This document shows positions 53,288-63,213 of a stretch of 64,000 bases of DNA, piece by piece. This DNA is from Ensifer sp. LCM 4579 (lineage in GTDB: Bacteria; Pseudomonadota; Alphaproteobacteria; Rhizobiales; Rhizobiaceae): positions 77,276 to 141,275 of the forward strand of contig NZ_MDDV01000002.1 of assembly GCF_001854885.1 (NCBI RefSeq), given 5' to 3'. Each line of letters opens with the position of its first letter. The stretch's first letter is position 1. Under the pieces are notes generated by a model. It saw only the letters and a program-made list of their open reading frames with translations, was not told the DNA's origin and did no database searches. The translations under genes and the position numbers were made by a program.

Positions 53288-56197
53288 ATGACAGAAACCG
53301 CTGAAAAAATCGATTATTCCTCCACGCTTTACCTGCCGCAGACGGATTTTCCCATGCGTGCGGGCCTTCCGCAGAAGGAGCCGGAAATCGTTGCGCGCTG
53401 GCAGAAGATGGAGCTCTACAGAAAGCTTCGCGCCTCCGCCGCCGGTCGCGAGAAATTCGTGCTGCATGACGGCCCTCCCTACGCCAATGGCAACATCCAT
53501 ATCGGCCATGCGCTGAACAAGATCCTCAAGGACGTCATCAACCGCTCGTTCCAGATGCGCGGTTTCGATGCCAATTACGTGCCCGGCTGGGACTGCCACG
53601 GGCTGCCGATCGAATGGAAGATCGAGGAGAAATACCGCGAGAAGGGCCGCAACAAGGACGAGGTTCCGGTCAACGAATTCCGCAAGGAGTGCCGTGATTT
53701 CGCCAGCGGCTGGATCGGGGTTCAGACGGATGAATTCAAGCGCCTCGGCATCGAGGGCGACTTCGAAAATCCCTACACGACGATGAACTTCCATGCGGAG
53801 GCTCGCATCGCCGGGGAATTGATGAAGATCGCCAAGGCCGGCCAGCTCTATCGCGGTTCGAAGCCGGTCATGTGGTCGGTCGTCGAGCGCACGGCGCTTG
53901 CCGAGGCCGAGGTCGAATATGCCGACGTCGAGAGCGACATGATCTGGGTGAAGTTCCCGATCACCGAGGGTCCGGACGCGCTTGCCGGCGCCTTCGTCGT
54001 CATCTGGACGACGACGCCCTGGACGATCCCCGGTAACCGCGCCATCGCCTATTCGTCCCGTTACGCCTACGGCCTCTATGAGGTCGCGACCGCCGAGAAC
54101 GACTATGGTCCGCAGCCTGGCGAAAGATTGATCTTCGCCAAGCGTCTGGCGGAGGAGTCGGCCGCAAAGGCGAAGGTCACGTTCAGCTTCGTCCGCGACA
54201 TCGAGGCGAGCGAACTGGCGGCGGTAATCTGCGCCCATCCGCTGCACGGCCTCGGCGGCGGCTATGCCTTCAAGGTGCCGCTCCTCGACGGCGAGCACGT
54301 CACCGACGATGCCGGCACCGGCTTCGTGCACACGGCACCCGGCCACGGCCGCGAGGATTTCGAAGCCTGGATGGACGGTGCCCGGGCGCTTGAAGCGCGC
54401 GGCATTTCGTCGGCAATTCCCTTCACCGTCGACGACGCCGGCTATTTCACCGCCGACGCGCCCGGCTTTGGTCCGGATGCGGAAGGCGGCGCCGGACGCG
54501 TGATCGACGACAAGGGCAAGAAGGGCGATGCCAACGACCGCGTCATCAAGGCTCTGATCGCCCGCAACACACTCTTTGCCCGGGGACGGCTGAAGCATTC
54601 GTATCCGCATTCCTGGCGGTCGAAGAAGCCGGTCATCTTCCGCAACACGCCGCAATGGTTCGTCTATATGGACAAGGACTTCGGCGACGGCACGACGTTG
54701 CGCTCGCGGGCGCTGAACGCGATTGACGCAACCCGCTTCGTGCCGGGCGCGGGCCAGAACCGCCTTCGCGCGATGATCGAACAGCGCCCGGACTGGGTGC
54801 TGTCGCGCCAGCGCGCCTGGGGCGTGCCGATCGCCATCTTCGCCGACGACGACGGCAATATCCTTGCCGACGACGATGTCAACGCCCGCATCCTCGAAGC
54901 ATTCGAGAAGGAGGGGGCGGATGCCTGGTTCGCGGAGGGCGCCAGCGAACGCTTTCTCGGGAACGATCATGACCATGCCCGCTGGCACCAGGTCATGGAC
55001 ATTCTCGACGTTTGGTTCGATTCCGGCTCGACCCACACATTCACGCTCGAAGACCGCCCGGACCTGAAATGGCCGGCCGACGTCTATTTGGAGGGTTCGG
55101 ACCAGCATCGCGGCTGGTTCCATTCCTCGCTGCTCGAAAGCTGCGCCACCCACGGCCGCGCGCCCTACAAGGCCGTCATCACCCATGGCTTCACCATGGA
55201 TGAGAAGGGCGAGAAGATGTCGAAGTCGAAGGGCAATACCGTCACGCCGCAAGAGGTGATGAAGGATGCCGGCGCCGACATCCTGCGCCTCTGGGTGATG
55301 ACGACCGACTATTGGGAAGACCAGCGCCTCGGCAAGACCATCATTCAGACCAACATCGACGCGTACCGCAAGCTGCGCAACACGATCCGCTGGATGCTCG
55401 GCACGCTCGCGCATGACAAGGGCGAGGTGATCGCCCTTTCCGACATGCCGGAACTCGAGCAATTGATGCTGCACCGCCTGACAGAGCTCGACCGGCTTGT
55501 GCGCGAAGGCTATGACTCCTTCGACTTCAAGCGGATCGCCCGGGCGCTCATCGATTTCTCCAATGTCGAGCTGTCGGCATTCTATTTCGATATTCGCAAG
55601 GACGCGCTCTATTGCGATGCGCCGTCGTCGCTGCGCCGGCGCGCCGCCTTGCATGTTATCCGCACGCTTTTCGATTGCCTGGTGACCTGGCTTGCGCCAA
55701 TGCTGCCTTTCACCATGGAAGAAGCCTGGCTGTCTCGCAATCCGGATGCGGTCTCTGTGCATCTCGAGCAGTTCCCCGCCGTTTCGTCGGAATGGCAGAA
55801 CGCAGCACTTGCCGAGAAGTGGCGGAAGATCCGCGAGGTGCGCAAGGTCGTGACCGGTGCCCTGGAGATCGAGCGCAAGGACAAGCGCATCGGCTCGTCA
55901 CTCGAAGCGGCCCCGATCGTGCACGTCGCCGATCCGGATCTTCGCAAGGCGCTCGAGGGCCAGGATTTCGCCGAGATCTGCATCACCTCGGCGATCGAGA
56001 TCGATGGAGCCGAAGGGCCGGCGGGCGCCTTCATTCTGCCGGAGGTGGCTAGGGTCAGCGTCGTGCCGAAGCTCGCGGAAGGCCGCAAATGCGCCCGCTC
56101 CTGGCGCATCACCACCGATGTCGGATCCGATCCGCTCTACCCGGACGTGTCCGCCCGCGATGCAGGCGCACTGCGGGAACTCGGTTTCAAAGCGTAA
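53288..56197 (+). CDS. ileS: Isoleucyl-tRNA synthetase
   Basis: This 969-aa class I synthetase has the HIGH motif in [29 protein letters not shown], the CP1 editing domain ([27 protein letters not shown]) and the KMSKS loop in [10 protein letters not shown]. The anticodon-binding C-domain has no obvious Cys4 zinc finger. No T-box-like leader is apparent, as expected for the group. Confidence 0.97.
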   Translation: MTETAEKIDYSSTLYLPQTDFPMRAGLPQKEPEIVARWQKMELYRKLRASAAGREKFVLHDGPPYANGNIHIGHALNKILKDVINRSFQMRGFDANYVPGWDCHGLPIEWKIEEKYREKGRNKDEVPVNEFRKECRDFASGWIGVQTDEFKRLGIEGDFENPYTTMNFHAEARIAGELMKIAKAGQLYRGSKPVMWSVVERTALAEAEVEYADVESDMIWVKFPITEGPDALAGAFVVIWTTTPWTIPGNRAIAYSSRYAYGLYEVATAENDYGPQPGERLIFAKRLAEESAAKAKVTFSFVRDIEASELAAVICAHPLHGLGGGYAFKVPLLDGEHVTDDAGTGFVHTAPGHGREDFEAWMDGARALEARGISSAIPFTVDDAGYFTADAPGFGPDAEGGAGRVIDDKGKKGDANDRVIKALIARNTLFARGRLKHSYPHSWRSKKPVIFRNTPQWFVYMDKDFGDGTTLRSRALNAIDATRFVPGAGQNRLRAMIEQRPDWVLSRQRAWGVPIAIFADDDGNILADDDVNARILEAFEKEGADAWFAEGASERFLGNDHDHARWHQVMDILDVWFDSGSTHTFTLEDRPDLKWPADVYLEGSDQHRGWFHSSLLESCATHGRAPYKAVITHGFTMDEKGEKMSKSKGNTVTPQEVMKDAGADILRLWVMTTDYWEDQRLGKTIIQTNIDAYRKLRNTIRWMLGTLAHDKGEVIALSDMPELEQLMLHRLTELDRLVREGYDSFDFKRIARALIDFSNVELSAFYFDIRKDALYCDAPSSLRRRAALHVIRTLFDCLVTWLAPMLPFTMEEAWLSRNPDAVSVHLEQFPAVSSEWQNAALAEKWRKIREVRKVVTGALEIERKDKRIGSSLEAAPIVHVADPDLRKALEGQDFAEICITSAIEIDGAEGPAGAFILPEVARVSVVPKLAEGRKCARSWRITTDVGSDPLYPDVSARDAGALRELGFKA

Positions 56198-56205
56198 CCG
56201 ATGTT

Positions 56206-56275
56206 TACCGGATGAATTGCGCTTGAGCCGTTCATCCGGTACAACCTGCCCGAAATTTGGCGGATTTTTCCGCCA
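56206..56275 (+). terminator. Double hairpin after ileS
   Basis: TACCGGATGAA (56206-56216) pairs perfectly with TTCATCCGGTA (56231-56241). TGGCGGA (56258-56264) pairs with TCCGCCA (56269-56275) around TTTT. There is no long T-run, so termination may be partial. Confidence 0.55.
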
Positions 56276-56329
56276 TGGGCGCTTGAATGACCGCGAGGGG
56301 CGCGGGTAGGGCTGGCTGGAAGGAATCTC

Positions 56330-56950
56330 ATGGGAATGATGCGAGAGTTGCGAGCGTTATCCGGCATTGCTGCAATTGTTGCAGGTGGCCTGGTGCTTTC
56401 CGGCTGCGTGGGCGGACCGACCTACGGCACGGATAAAACCTCCGGCGAACAACTGCTCGACGATCTCGGCAGCGCCGTCAGCCTGGCTCCGCCGAAGCGG
56501 GATCCGGTCAAGTATCAGCCACGCCCGGCGCTGGTTCTGCCGCCGAAGGCGCAGGAGACTGCGCTGATCCAGCCGCAGCAGTCGCTTGCAAGCCGCGAGA
56601 ACAATCCGGCATGGGTCGAGTCTCCCGAAGAGACGCGCGCACGTCTGCGGGAGGAGGCGGACGCCAACAAGAACAATCCCAATTACGTTTCGCCACTTGC
56701 GAAGGCGAGTTCCAATGGCCGCCGGCTCTCGGCCAAGGAACAGCAGCAGGCCTATCGCGAAGCACGCAAGATCGAGCAGGGCGCCTATTCCGACAAGCGG
56801 CGCTTTCTGAGCGATCCGCCGCTCGAATATCGTCGCCTGCCTGAAGGGGCGGAGGCTGATCTGGGCGAGCCGGAGAAGGACAAGGAGCGCCGGCGCAAGA
56901 AGGAAGCGCAGATCGCCAACAGCGGCAAAAAATGGTACTGGCCGTTTTGA
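56330..56950 (+). CDS. Putative outer-membrane or periplasmic lipoprotein
   Basis: This 206-aa protein has a signal peptide ending in the lipobox LVLSGC (Cys26 would be lipidated). The mature part is Pro/Glu/Lys-rich with little predicted fold (GSAVSLAPPKRDPVKYQPRP; EETRARLREEADANKNNPNY) and ends KKWYWPF. It is conserved in composition with other rhizobial lipoproteins, but its function is unknown. The next gene starts within its last codons. Confidence 0.8.
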   Translation: MGMMRELRALSGIAAIVAGGLVLSGCVGGPTYGTDKTSGEQLLDDLGSAVSLAPPKRDPVKYQPRPALVLPPKAQETALIQPQQSLASRENNPAWVESPEETRARLREEADANKNNPNYVSPLAKASSNGRRLSAKEQQQAYREARKIEQGAYSDKRRFLSDPPLEYRRLPEGAEADLGEPEKDKERRRKKEAQIANSGKKWYWPF

Positions 56951-57423
56951 TCAGCATCCGCGACGCCGTTGCTGAAGATGCGACGACAATTCTGCGTTTC
57001 ATTACGGAGCTCGCCATCTATGAAAAGGCGGAGCACGAGGTCGAGGCGACTGTAGAGCTGCTTCAGGAGTCGCTCTTCGGACCGCGAGCGACCGCCCGCG
57101 CCGTTATCTGCGAGGTCGATGGCAAACCCGCAGGCTTCGCCGTCTGGTTCTACAACTACTCCACCTGGCAGGCGCGCAATGGGCTCTATCTCGAGGACCT
57201 CTACGTCTCACCCGAGCATCGCGGCTCCGGCGCGGGAAAGTTGCTTCTGAAGCACCTGGCGCGGGTCGCCCTTGCCGACGGCTGCGGCCGCTTCGAATGG
57301 AGTGTTCTCGACTGGAACGAGCCCGCCATCCGCGTCTATGAGTCGATCGGCGCCGAGCCGCTCTCGGAATGGACGCGTTATCGGCTCACGGGCAAGGAGC
57401 TCGAAGCTCTGGCGGCTGACTGA
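56947..57423 (+). CDS. GNAT-family N-acetyltransferase
   Basis: This protein of about 158 aa begins ISIRDAVAEDATTILRFI and has the acetyl-CoA motif LYVSPEHRGSGAGKLLLKHL and SVLDWNEPAIRVYESIGA. This resembles diamine/thialysine N-acetyltransferases, which acetylate polyamine-like amines; the substrate is not proven. I favour a TTG start overlapping the lipoprotein stop (TTGA at 56947); ATG 56932 is also in frame and lies inside the upstream gene. Confidence 0.88.
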   Translation: MISIRDAVAEDATTILRFITELAIYEKAEHEVEATVELLQESLFGPRATARAVICEVDGKPAGFAVWFYNYSTWQARNGLYLEDLYVSPEHRGSGAGKLLLKHLARVALADGCGRFEWSVLDWNEPAIRVYESIGAEPLSEWTRYRLTGKELEALAAD

Positions 57424-57426
57424 GAA

Positions 57427-57876
57427 TCACCGTCGGGCAGCGAAGAACTCGCGGAGAATCTCGGCGGCCTCCCGCTCGGCGAGGCCGGAATAGACATCTG
57501 GAACGTGATGACAGGTGGGCGAAGCGTAGAAGCGAACGCCATTCTCGACCGCACCGCCTTTCGGGTCCTCGGCTCCATAATAGAGTCGGCGAATGCGGGC
57601 GAAGGAGATGGCGGCCGCGCACATGGTGCAGGGCTCAAGCGTGACATAGAGGTCGGCGCCGGCGAGCCGCTCGTCGCCCACGGCGCTTGCCGCCTGCCGG
57701 ATCGCCTCGACCTCGGCATGGGCAGTGACGTCGTGGAGTTCGCGGGTGCGATTTCCGGCGGCGGCGACCACTTCGCCATCGAGCACGACGACTGCACCGA
57801 TCGGCACCTCGCCCCGTGCCGCCGCCTTGCGGGCCTCCGCGAGGGCCGCATCCATGAAGCGCGCTGTTTCCGCCAT
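57427..57876 (-). CDS. tadA: tRNA-specific adenosine deaminase
   Basis: This 149-aa enzyme converts A34 to inosine in tRNA-Arg(ACG). The zinc/catalytic motifs are DVTAHAEVEAIRQA and LEPCTMCAAAI, followed by RRLYYGAEDPKGGAVENG, typical of TadA. I start at ATG 57876 (MAETARFMDAAL). The same frame stays open far upstream across the opposite gene, but that is a composition artefact. It is divergent from rluB with a 72-bp gap. Confidence 0.95.
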   Translation of the reverse strand: MAETARFMDAALAEARKAAARGEVPIGAVVVLDGEVVAAAGNRTRELHDVTAHAEVEAIRQAASAVGDERLAGADLYVTLEPCTMCAAAISFARIRRLYYGAEDPKGGAVENGVRFYASPTCHHVPDVYSGLAEREAAEILREFFAARR

Positions 57877-57948
57877 CACTTGCTCATAATTTCGCTTAAC
57901 CGAAAGCCTTCGACCTGATAGGACAGCGGCAAAAGGCAGGCAACAGAA

Positions 57949-59622
57949 ATGACATCCAAAGACACGCCCAAGGGGCCCGGCAAGGCCAAATCCCGGAACA
58001 GCAAATCCTCTTCCGGAGACAGGAAGGCTGGCGCGACGAAACCGGCCAGGAGCGGCACCGCCGCGGATGCCGTGGGTGCCGGCGAGCCGCAGCGCATCTC
58101 GAAACTTCTCGCTCGCGCCGGGGTTGCCTCGCGCCGCGATGTCGAGCGGATGATCATGGAGGGGCGCGTGACCTTGAATGGCGTCCAGCTCGATACACCG
58201 GTTGTCAACGCGACGCTCGCCGACAGGATCGAAGTCGACGGCCATCCGGTCCGCGGCATCGAGCGCACGCGGCTTTGGCTCTACCACAAGCCGGCGGGCC
58301 TGGTGACGACCAATGCCGATCCGGAGGGTCGCCCGACGGTCTTCGACAGGCTGCCCGAGGACTTGCCGCGGGTGTTGTCGGTCGGCCGCCTCGATATCAA
58401 CACCGAGGGACTGCTGCTGCTCACCAATGATGGCGGGCTGGCCCGCGTGCTCGAATTGCCCGCGACCGGCTGGCTGCGTCGCTACCGTGTTCGCGCCCAT
58501 GGCGAGATCGACCAGGCCGCGCTCGACCGGCTGAAGGAAGGCATTGCCGTCGACGGCGTGCTTTACGGCGCCATCGACGCGACGCTTGATCGGGTGCAGG
58601 GATCGAATGTCTGGATCACCATGGGTCTGCGCGAGGGGAAAAATCGCGAGATCAAGAACGTACTCGGCGCACTTGGCCTCGACGTGAACCGGCTGATCCG
58701 CATCTCCTACGGCCCGTTCCAGCTCGGCGACCTGCTGGAGGGCGAGGTCCAGGAAATCCGCGGCAGAACGCTGCGGGAACAGCTTGGGCCCCGGCTCATC
58801 GAGGAAGCGAAGGCGAATTTCGACGCGCCGCTTTACAACGACCAGGCACCTGCCCGCGAAATGGAAGAGCGCGACGAGAAGGATAAGGGAGACAAGCACG
58901 AACGCGGCACGTGGCAGAAGGAGGACAAGCGGGAACGGGCGCTCTCCCGGCTTGATACGCGCCGTTCCGAAGGCCGTTCGCGCGAACGCGGCGAGCGCGG
59001 CGCCGGCAGGTCCGAGGAGCGTCAGCCTCGTCCGGCGCTGCGCCGCAGCCGCGCGTCGAATGTGTGGATGGCGCCCGGCGCCCGCCCCGTAGCCACCAAG
59101 AAATCCAAGCCGGCAGAGGATGAGTCCGCGGCGAAGCCCGCGCGCGGCAAGGATGCGGAGGCGAAGCGTTCCAGCAAGTCGGATGCTCATGCGAAGGCGG
59201 CGGGCGCTCGCGATCCGGCCGCAAAGGGCCGCGCGGACAAACCAGCACGCCGAAAGGGTGAGACGGCCGGCGGCGGGTTCGAGCGGCGCCGCTCCGCAGA
59301 GGGTGCCGCCGAGCGGAATTCGCGCGACCATGGCAATCGTCCGCCGCGCCGGGAGCTGGGCGAGCGCCCGCGCAGCGAACGCACCGCGCGCCCGCAACGC
59401 CGCAATGACGAGGATCGGGTCTCCGGCGATCGCTCGCGCGCCAAGCCTGCCAGCGCCAAACCGGCAGGCGGCAAATCTGCAAGCGCAAAGCCGACCGGGG
59501 CGAAATCGTCCGCGCCGCGCTCTTCCGGCCCGCGCGGCGGCAAGCCGGGCGGAGGCAAATTCGGGGGAAAGCCCGGCGGCCGTACCGGTGGCGGCAAGCC
59601 CCGCGGCAAGGGGAAGTCGTAA
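57949..59622 (+). CDS. rluB: Ribosomal large-subunit pseudouridine synthase (RluB type) with long basic tail
   Basis: This 557-aa protein has an N-terminal Lys/Ser-rich leader and an S4 RNA-binding domain (QRISKLLARAGVASRRDVER). The RsuA/RluB catalytic domain has GRLDINTEGLLLLTNDG (catalytic Asp) and ITMGLREGKNREIKNVLGAL. The last 250 or so residues are low-complexity, Arg/Lys/Gly/Ala-rich and probably disordered (for example GGKPGGGKFGGKPGGRTGGG). Family members modify 23S rRNA. The exact target (U2605-like) is assumed from similarity. It is followed after 3 bases by rsmD, another rRNA modifier. Confidence 0.88.
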   Translation: MTSKDTPKGPGKAKSRNSKSSSGDRKAGATKPARSGTAADAVGAGEPQRISKLLARAGVASRRDVERMIMEGRVTLNGVQLDTPVVNATLADRIEVDGHPVRGIERTRLWLYHKPAGLVTTNADPEGRPTVFDRLPEDLPRVLSVGRLDINTEGLLLLTNDGGLARVLELPATGWLRRYRVRAHGEIDQAALDRLKEGIAVDGVLYGAIDATLDRVQGSNVWITMGLREGKNREIKNVLGALGLDVNRLIRISYGPFQLGDLLEGEVQEIRGRTLREQLGPRLIEEAKANFDAPLYNDQAPAREMEERDEKDKGDKHERGTWQKEDKRERALSRLDTRRSEGRSRERGERGAGRSEERQPRPALRRSRASNVWMAPGARPVATKKSKPAEDESAAKPARGKDAEAKRSSKSDAHAKAAGARDPAAKGRADKPARRKGETAGGGFERRRSAEGAAERNSRDHGNRPPRRELGERPRSERTARPQRRNDEDRVSGDRSRAKPASAKPAGGKSASAKPTGAKSSAPRSSGPRGGKPGGGKFGGKPGGRTGGGKPRGKGKS

Positions 59623-59625
59623 GCC

Positions 59626-60195
59626 GTGCGCATCGTCGCTGGAGAGTTCCGGGGCCGCTCGCTGGCGACGCCCAGGTCCAACGATATCCGGCCGACAACC
59701 GACCGGGCGCGCGAAAGCCTGTTCAACATCCTGAGCCACAGCTATCCCGAGGCCCTCGACGATACGCGCGTGCTCGATCTTTTCGCGGGCACTGGCGCTG
59801 TTGGCCTGGAGGCGCTGTCGCGCGGCTGCCGCCAGGCGCTTTTCGTCGAACAGGGCGTGGAAGGCCGCGGGATTCTCAGGGTCAATATCGAAGCGCTCGG
59901 CCTGCAAGGGCGTGCAAAGATCTTCCGGCGCGACGCGACCGATCTTGGGCCCGTCGGAACGATGGAGCCGTTCCAACTGGTTTTCGCGGACCCGCCCTAT
60001 GGCAAGGGACTGGGTGAGCGCGCGCTTGAGGCGGCTGCCGCCGGCGGATGGCTCGTGCCCGGAGCGCTCGCCGTGCTGGAGGAGCGGGCGGATGTTCGAC
60101 CGCAGCTGTCGTCGGTCTTCGAACTGCTCGATACGCGCGCCTTCGGCGATACGCAGATGCATTTTTTCCGCTTTCGCGGTGCTGTAGCACTTTGA
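59626..60195 (+). CDS. rsmD: 16S rRNA (guanine-966-N2)-methyltransferase
   Basis: This 189-aa SAM enzyme starts at GTG 59626 (MRIVAGEFRGRSLATP). It has the SAM loop VLDLFAGTGAVGLEALSRG and the catalytic FADPPYGKG. Its C-terminus (FRFRGAVAL, stop at 60193) is encoded by a truncated RIME-like repeat starting at about 60181, so the last residues are repeat-derived. Function is probably intact because the fold ends before them. Confidence 0.95.
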   Translation: MRIVAGEFRGRSLATPRSNDIRPTTDRARESLFNILSHSYPEALDDTRVLDLFAGTGAVGLEALSRGCRQALFVEQGVEGRGILRVNIEALGLQGRAKIFRRDATDLGPVGTMEPFQLVFADPPYGKGLGERALEAAAAGGWLVPGALAVLEERADVRPQLSSVFELLDTRAFGDTQMHFFRFRGAVAL

Positions 60196-60246
60196 ATTGC
60201 TGCATGTATTTGTCCTTAAATCGAAGTCGATTTAAGGAGATGCATT
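60181..60246 (+). repeat. Truncated RIME-like element I (type 1)
   Basis: Only the end of the first hairpin and the type-1 second hairpin remain (GCTGTAGCACTTTGAATTGC; TGCATGTATTTGTCC ... AAGGAGATGCA). It overlaps the 3' end of rsmD. Confidence 0.82.
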
Positions 60247-60311
60247 AGCCTGCATTAGGATTGATCGGGCGGGCTCGAGAGCAGACGGCCGCTGATGGAA
60301 GGGAGCTGTCG

Positions 60312-61193
60312 ATGGAGCAGGACCTGTCGAGGCTGGATTCGGCAACGACGAAAACTGAGCCTACCGTGGCGCTCGCCCTTGGCGGCGGCGGCGCACGCGG
60401 CCTTGCCCATATTCATGTGATCGAGGCTCTCGACGAGATGGGCATCCGCCCCGTTGCAATCGCCGGATCCTCCATCGGCGCGCTCATGGGGGCTGCCATG
60501 GCAGCGGGCATGACCGGCAGGGAAATTCGCGAGCACGCGCTTTCAACGGTCGGCCACCGCGGCGAAGTGCTGAACCGGCTGTGGCAATTGAGGCCGAGCA
60601 GCCTCTCGGAGGCCATGGCGAACGGCTTCCGCTTTGGGCAGCTCAATATCGAGCGTGTGTTGAAGGCCTTCCTCCCTGAGGCGATTCCCGGCCGCTTTTC
60701 CGACCTCGCAATTCCGCTGAAAGTCCTGGTCACCGACTATTACGGTCAGACGGAGCGCGTATGCGATGGCGGCGACCTGCGCAAGGCGCTAGCCGCTTCC
60801 TGTGCCCTGCCTGCGGTCTTCATGCCGGTGAAGATCGACGGCCGTGTGATGATCGACGGCGGCATCTACAACCCGATCCCCTTCGACCACTTGCGTCAGG
60901 CGGCCGACATTGTCGTCGCAGTCGACGTCGTCGGCGGCCCGGACGGCGACGGCAAGACGATTCCGAGTCGAATCGACAGCCTGTTCGGCGCAAGCCAGTT
61001 GATGATGCAGTCGATCATTGCCATGAAGATGAAGGCCGGCGCGCCCGATCTCCTGCTGCGTCCCGACGTCGGCCGCTTCCGCGTCCTCGATTTCCTGCGT
61101 GCGCAAGAGGTGCTCGCCGCCACCATGCCGGCCAAGGACCAGATGAAACGCGCACTTTCCGACCGCATCGGCCATTGGCGGCCGGACGACTGA
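60312..61193 (+). CDS. Patatin-like phospholipase
   Basis: This 293-aa protein has the patatin oxyanion loop ALGGGGARGLAHIHVIEAL, the nucleophile elbow IAGSSIGALMGAAMA (GxSxG) and the Asp of the Ser-Asp dyad in MIDGGIYNPIP. It is close to the bacterial RssA/YchK group of uncharacterised patatin-like esterases. No signal peptide, so it is probably cytoplasmic. The start ATG 60312 has GGGAG upstream; the frame is open for another 51 bases. Confidence 0.9.
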   Translation: MEQDLSRLDSATTKTEPTVALALGGGGARGLAHIHVIEALDEMGIRPVAIAGSSIGALMGAAMAAGMTGREIREHALSTVGHRGEVLNRLWQLRPSSLSEAMANGFRFGQLNIERVLKAFLPEAIPGRFSDLAIPLKVLVTDYYGQTERVCDGGDLRKALAASCALPAVFMPVKIDGRVMIDGGIYNPIPFDHLRQAADIVVAVDVVGGPDGDGKTIPSRIDSLFGASQLMMQSIIAMKMKAGAPDLLLRPDVGRFRVLDFLRAQEVLAATMPAKDQMKRALSDRIGHWRPDD

Positions 61194-61202
61194 TGCGGGT
61201 TA

Positions 61203-63062
61203 TTAATCGGCGTTGGCCAGCGTGTCGTCGGGACGAGCCTTGGCGTCGGCGGCGAGCGCCGAGCGGACTCGCTCCCGCGTTTCGGCAGTGTGGCTGACGT
61301 CGCGTCGCGGTTTGACGAGCGGCTCCGGCCGCACCGGCTTTGAATGCAGCATGTGGCGGCCGGCGCTGATGCCTTCCGCCTCCTGCAGGACCAGCCGCGC
61401 CTCGTCGCGCCGGCGGATATCGTCCATGATGCCGATCGCTTCCTCGTCGGCGACCCCCAGCGCCTCGAGCGTCTTTCGGCCGAAGAGCAGTCCGGATTCG
61501 AAGGTCTCGCGCAGCTCATAGTCGATGCCTTTGGAGCGCAGCTCCAGCGTATGCAGCCGATCATAGGAGCGCGCAAAGATGCGCGCGTTCGGAAATTCGG
61601 ACTGCAGGAGACCGATGATCCGGTCCGTCGTTTCCTTCTTCTGCGTGCAGACCGCGACGATTTTTGCCTTCTCGATGCCGGCCGCACGAAGGACATCGAG
61701 CCGCGTGCCATCGCCGAAATAAATGCGGAATCCGAAGGTCGCGGCCTGACGGACGCGCGCGGCGGAATGATCGATGATCGTCACGTCGCGTCCGCCGGCC
61801 AGGAGAATTTGCGCGGCGATCTGGGCGAAGCGCGAGAAGCCGATCATCAACACATCGGCCCCAGCGCCTTCGAAATCCTCCTCCATCTCGTCCTCCATTC
61901 CGTCGCGCTCGCGCAACAGCCGCTTCGACAGGAGCGCGGCGACCGGGGTGAGCGCCATGGAGAGCGTGACGATGGCGACGAGCAGGGACGAAATCCCTTG
62001 CGAGAACACGCCGGCGGCGGCCGCTGCGGTGAAGAGCACGAAACCGAATTCGCCGCCCTGCGGCAGGAGCAGGGCAATGCGCACCGCGTCGTTGTGATGG
62101 GAACCGAGGGCGCGGCAGAGGCCGTAGAGGACAAGACTCTTCGCCGCCATCAGCAGTGGCACTGCGAGTAGGATCAGGAGAAGGTTGGCGGCGACGACGC
62201 CGAGTTGCAGCGACAGGCCGACAGCCATGAAGAACAGCGCTTGCAGGATGCCGCGGAACGGCTCGATGTCGGCCTCGAGTTCGTGGCGATAGGAGGATTC
62301 CGCCAGCAGTACCCCCGCGAGAAAAGCACCCATGGCCATCGACAGGCCGGCGAGCTGCATCATCGTCGCGGCCCCCATGACGACGAGCAGCGCGGCGGCA
62401 ATCATGACCTCACGGGCGCCGGTGCGGGCGATGACCTGAAAGAGAGGATTGAGCAGATAGCGGCCCGCTGCAAAAAGTGCGGCGATCGCGGCGATTGCGA
62501 TTGCGAAGTCCTGGAGCGGCGTGGTCGAGGCCTCCGGCGCCCGGGCGGCGAACAGCGGAATCACGGCGAGAAGCGGAACGATGGCGATGTCCTGCAGCAA
62601 CAGGATGGAAAAGGCACGTTGGCCGTAGCGCGTGTTGGTGTCATTGCCCTCGTCGAGGATCTGCATGGCGAAGGCGGTCGACGAGAGCGCCATGCCGAAG
62701 CCGGTAATGACGCTTCCCCGCCAATCGAGGAGACCGAAGAGGGCGATAAGGCCGGAAAGAACGACGCCGGTAATGATCACCTGCGCCGTGCCGAGGCCGA
62801 ATATGTCCCGCCGCATCTGCCACAGCCGCGATGGCTTCAGTTCGAGCCCGATGATGAACAGCAGAAACACGACGCCGAGTTCCGCCACATGCAGGATTTC
62901 CTCACCCTCGGTGATGCGCTGGGCGATCGGACCGATGAGGACGCCGGCGGCGAGATAGCCGAGGATGGTGCCAAGACCGAGGCGCTTGAACAAGGGTGCC
63001 GCGACTACGGCACCGCCGAGCAGCATCAGTGCCTCGGTATAGATGAACTGTGTCGGTGCCAT
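61203..63062 (-). CDS. Monovalent cation:proton antiporter, Kef type (CPA2)
   Basis: This protein of about 619 aa has a membrane domain of roughly 12 helices with KefB-like motifs (GTILGYLAAGVLIGP; GVVFLLFIIGLELKPSRLW). A cytoplasmic RCK/TrkA-N domain (VLMIGFSRFAQIAAQILLAGG; VTIIDH) and a C-terminal helical tail follow. It is likely a potassium efflux/H+ exchanger gated by nucleotides or glutathione adducts; whether it is KefB or KefC proper is not decided. I choose ATG 63062 (MAPTQFIYTEAL) with AAGG upstream; the frame extends to 63170. Confidence 0.9.
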   Translation of the reverse strand: MAPTQFIYTEALMLLGGAVVAAPLFKRLGLGTILGYLAAGVLIGPIAQRITEGEEILHVAELGVVFLLFIIGLELKPSRLWQMRRDIFGLGTAQVIITGVVLSGLIALFGLLDWRGSVITGFGMALSSTAFAMQILDEGNDTNTRYGQRAFSILLLQDIAIVPLLAVIPLFAARAPEASTTPLQDFAIAIAAIAALFAAGRYLLNPLFQVIARTGAREVMIAAALLVVMGAATMMQLAGLSMAMGAFLAGVLLAESSYRHELEADIEPFRGILQALFFMAVGLSLQLGVVAANLLLILLAVPLLMAAKSLVLYGLCRALGSHHNDAVRIALLLPQGGEFGFVLFTAAAAAGVFSQGISSLLVAIVTLSMALTPVAALLSKRLLRERDGMEDEMEEDFEGAGADVLMIGFSRFAQIAAQILLAGGRDVTIIDHSAARVRQAATFGFRIYFGDGTRLDVLRAAGIEKAKIVAVCTQKKETTDRIIGLLQSEFPNARIFARSYDRLHTLELRSKGIDYELRETFESGLLFGRKTLEALGVADEEAIGIMDDIRRRDEARLVLQEAEGISAGRHMLHSKPVRPEPLVKPRRDVSHTAETRERVRSALAADAKARPDDTLANAD

Positions 63063-63213
63063 GCTCGATGCCTTCATGGTGGCGACCGTCGTCGACCGTT
63101 GGAAACGGAACGCCCGGCCGTATGTCATTTTGATGCGGGAAGGGGAATCATGATGATGCCCTTGATGCATGCCTTACTGCACAATAAATGGGGCAGGAAC
63201 GAAAGGTCCAGCG

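Noticed and set aside
53225-55762. 845-codon minus-strand open frame opposite ileS
   Set aside because: The plus strand encodes a full isoleucyl-tRNA synthetase with all motifs; the antisense product has none.
57427-60162. 911-codon minus-strand open frame across rluB and rsmD
   Set aside because: Only its last 150 codons (tadA) have family motifs. The rest is Arg/Ala/Gly-rich antisense of the low-complexity rluB tail; GC-rich third positions keep the frame open.
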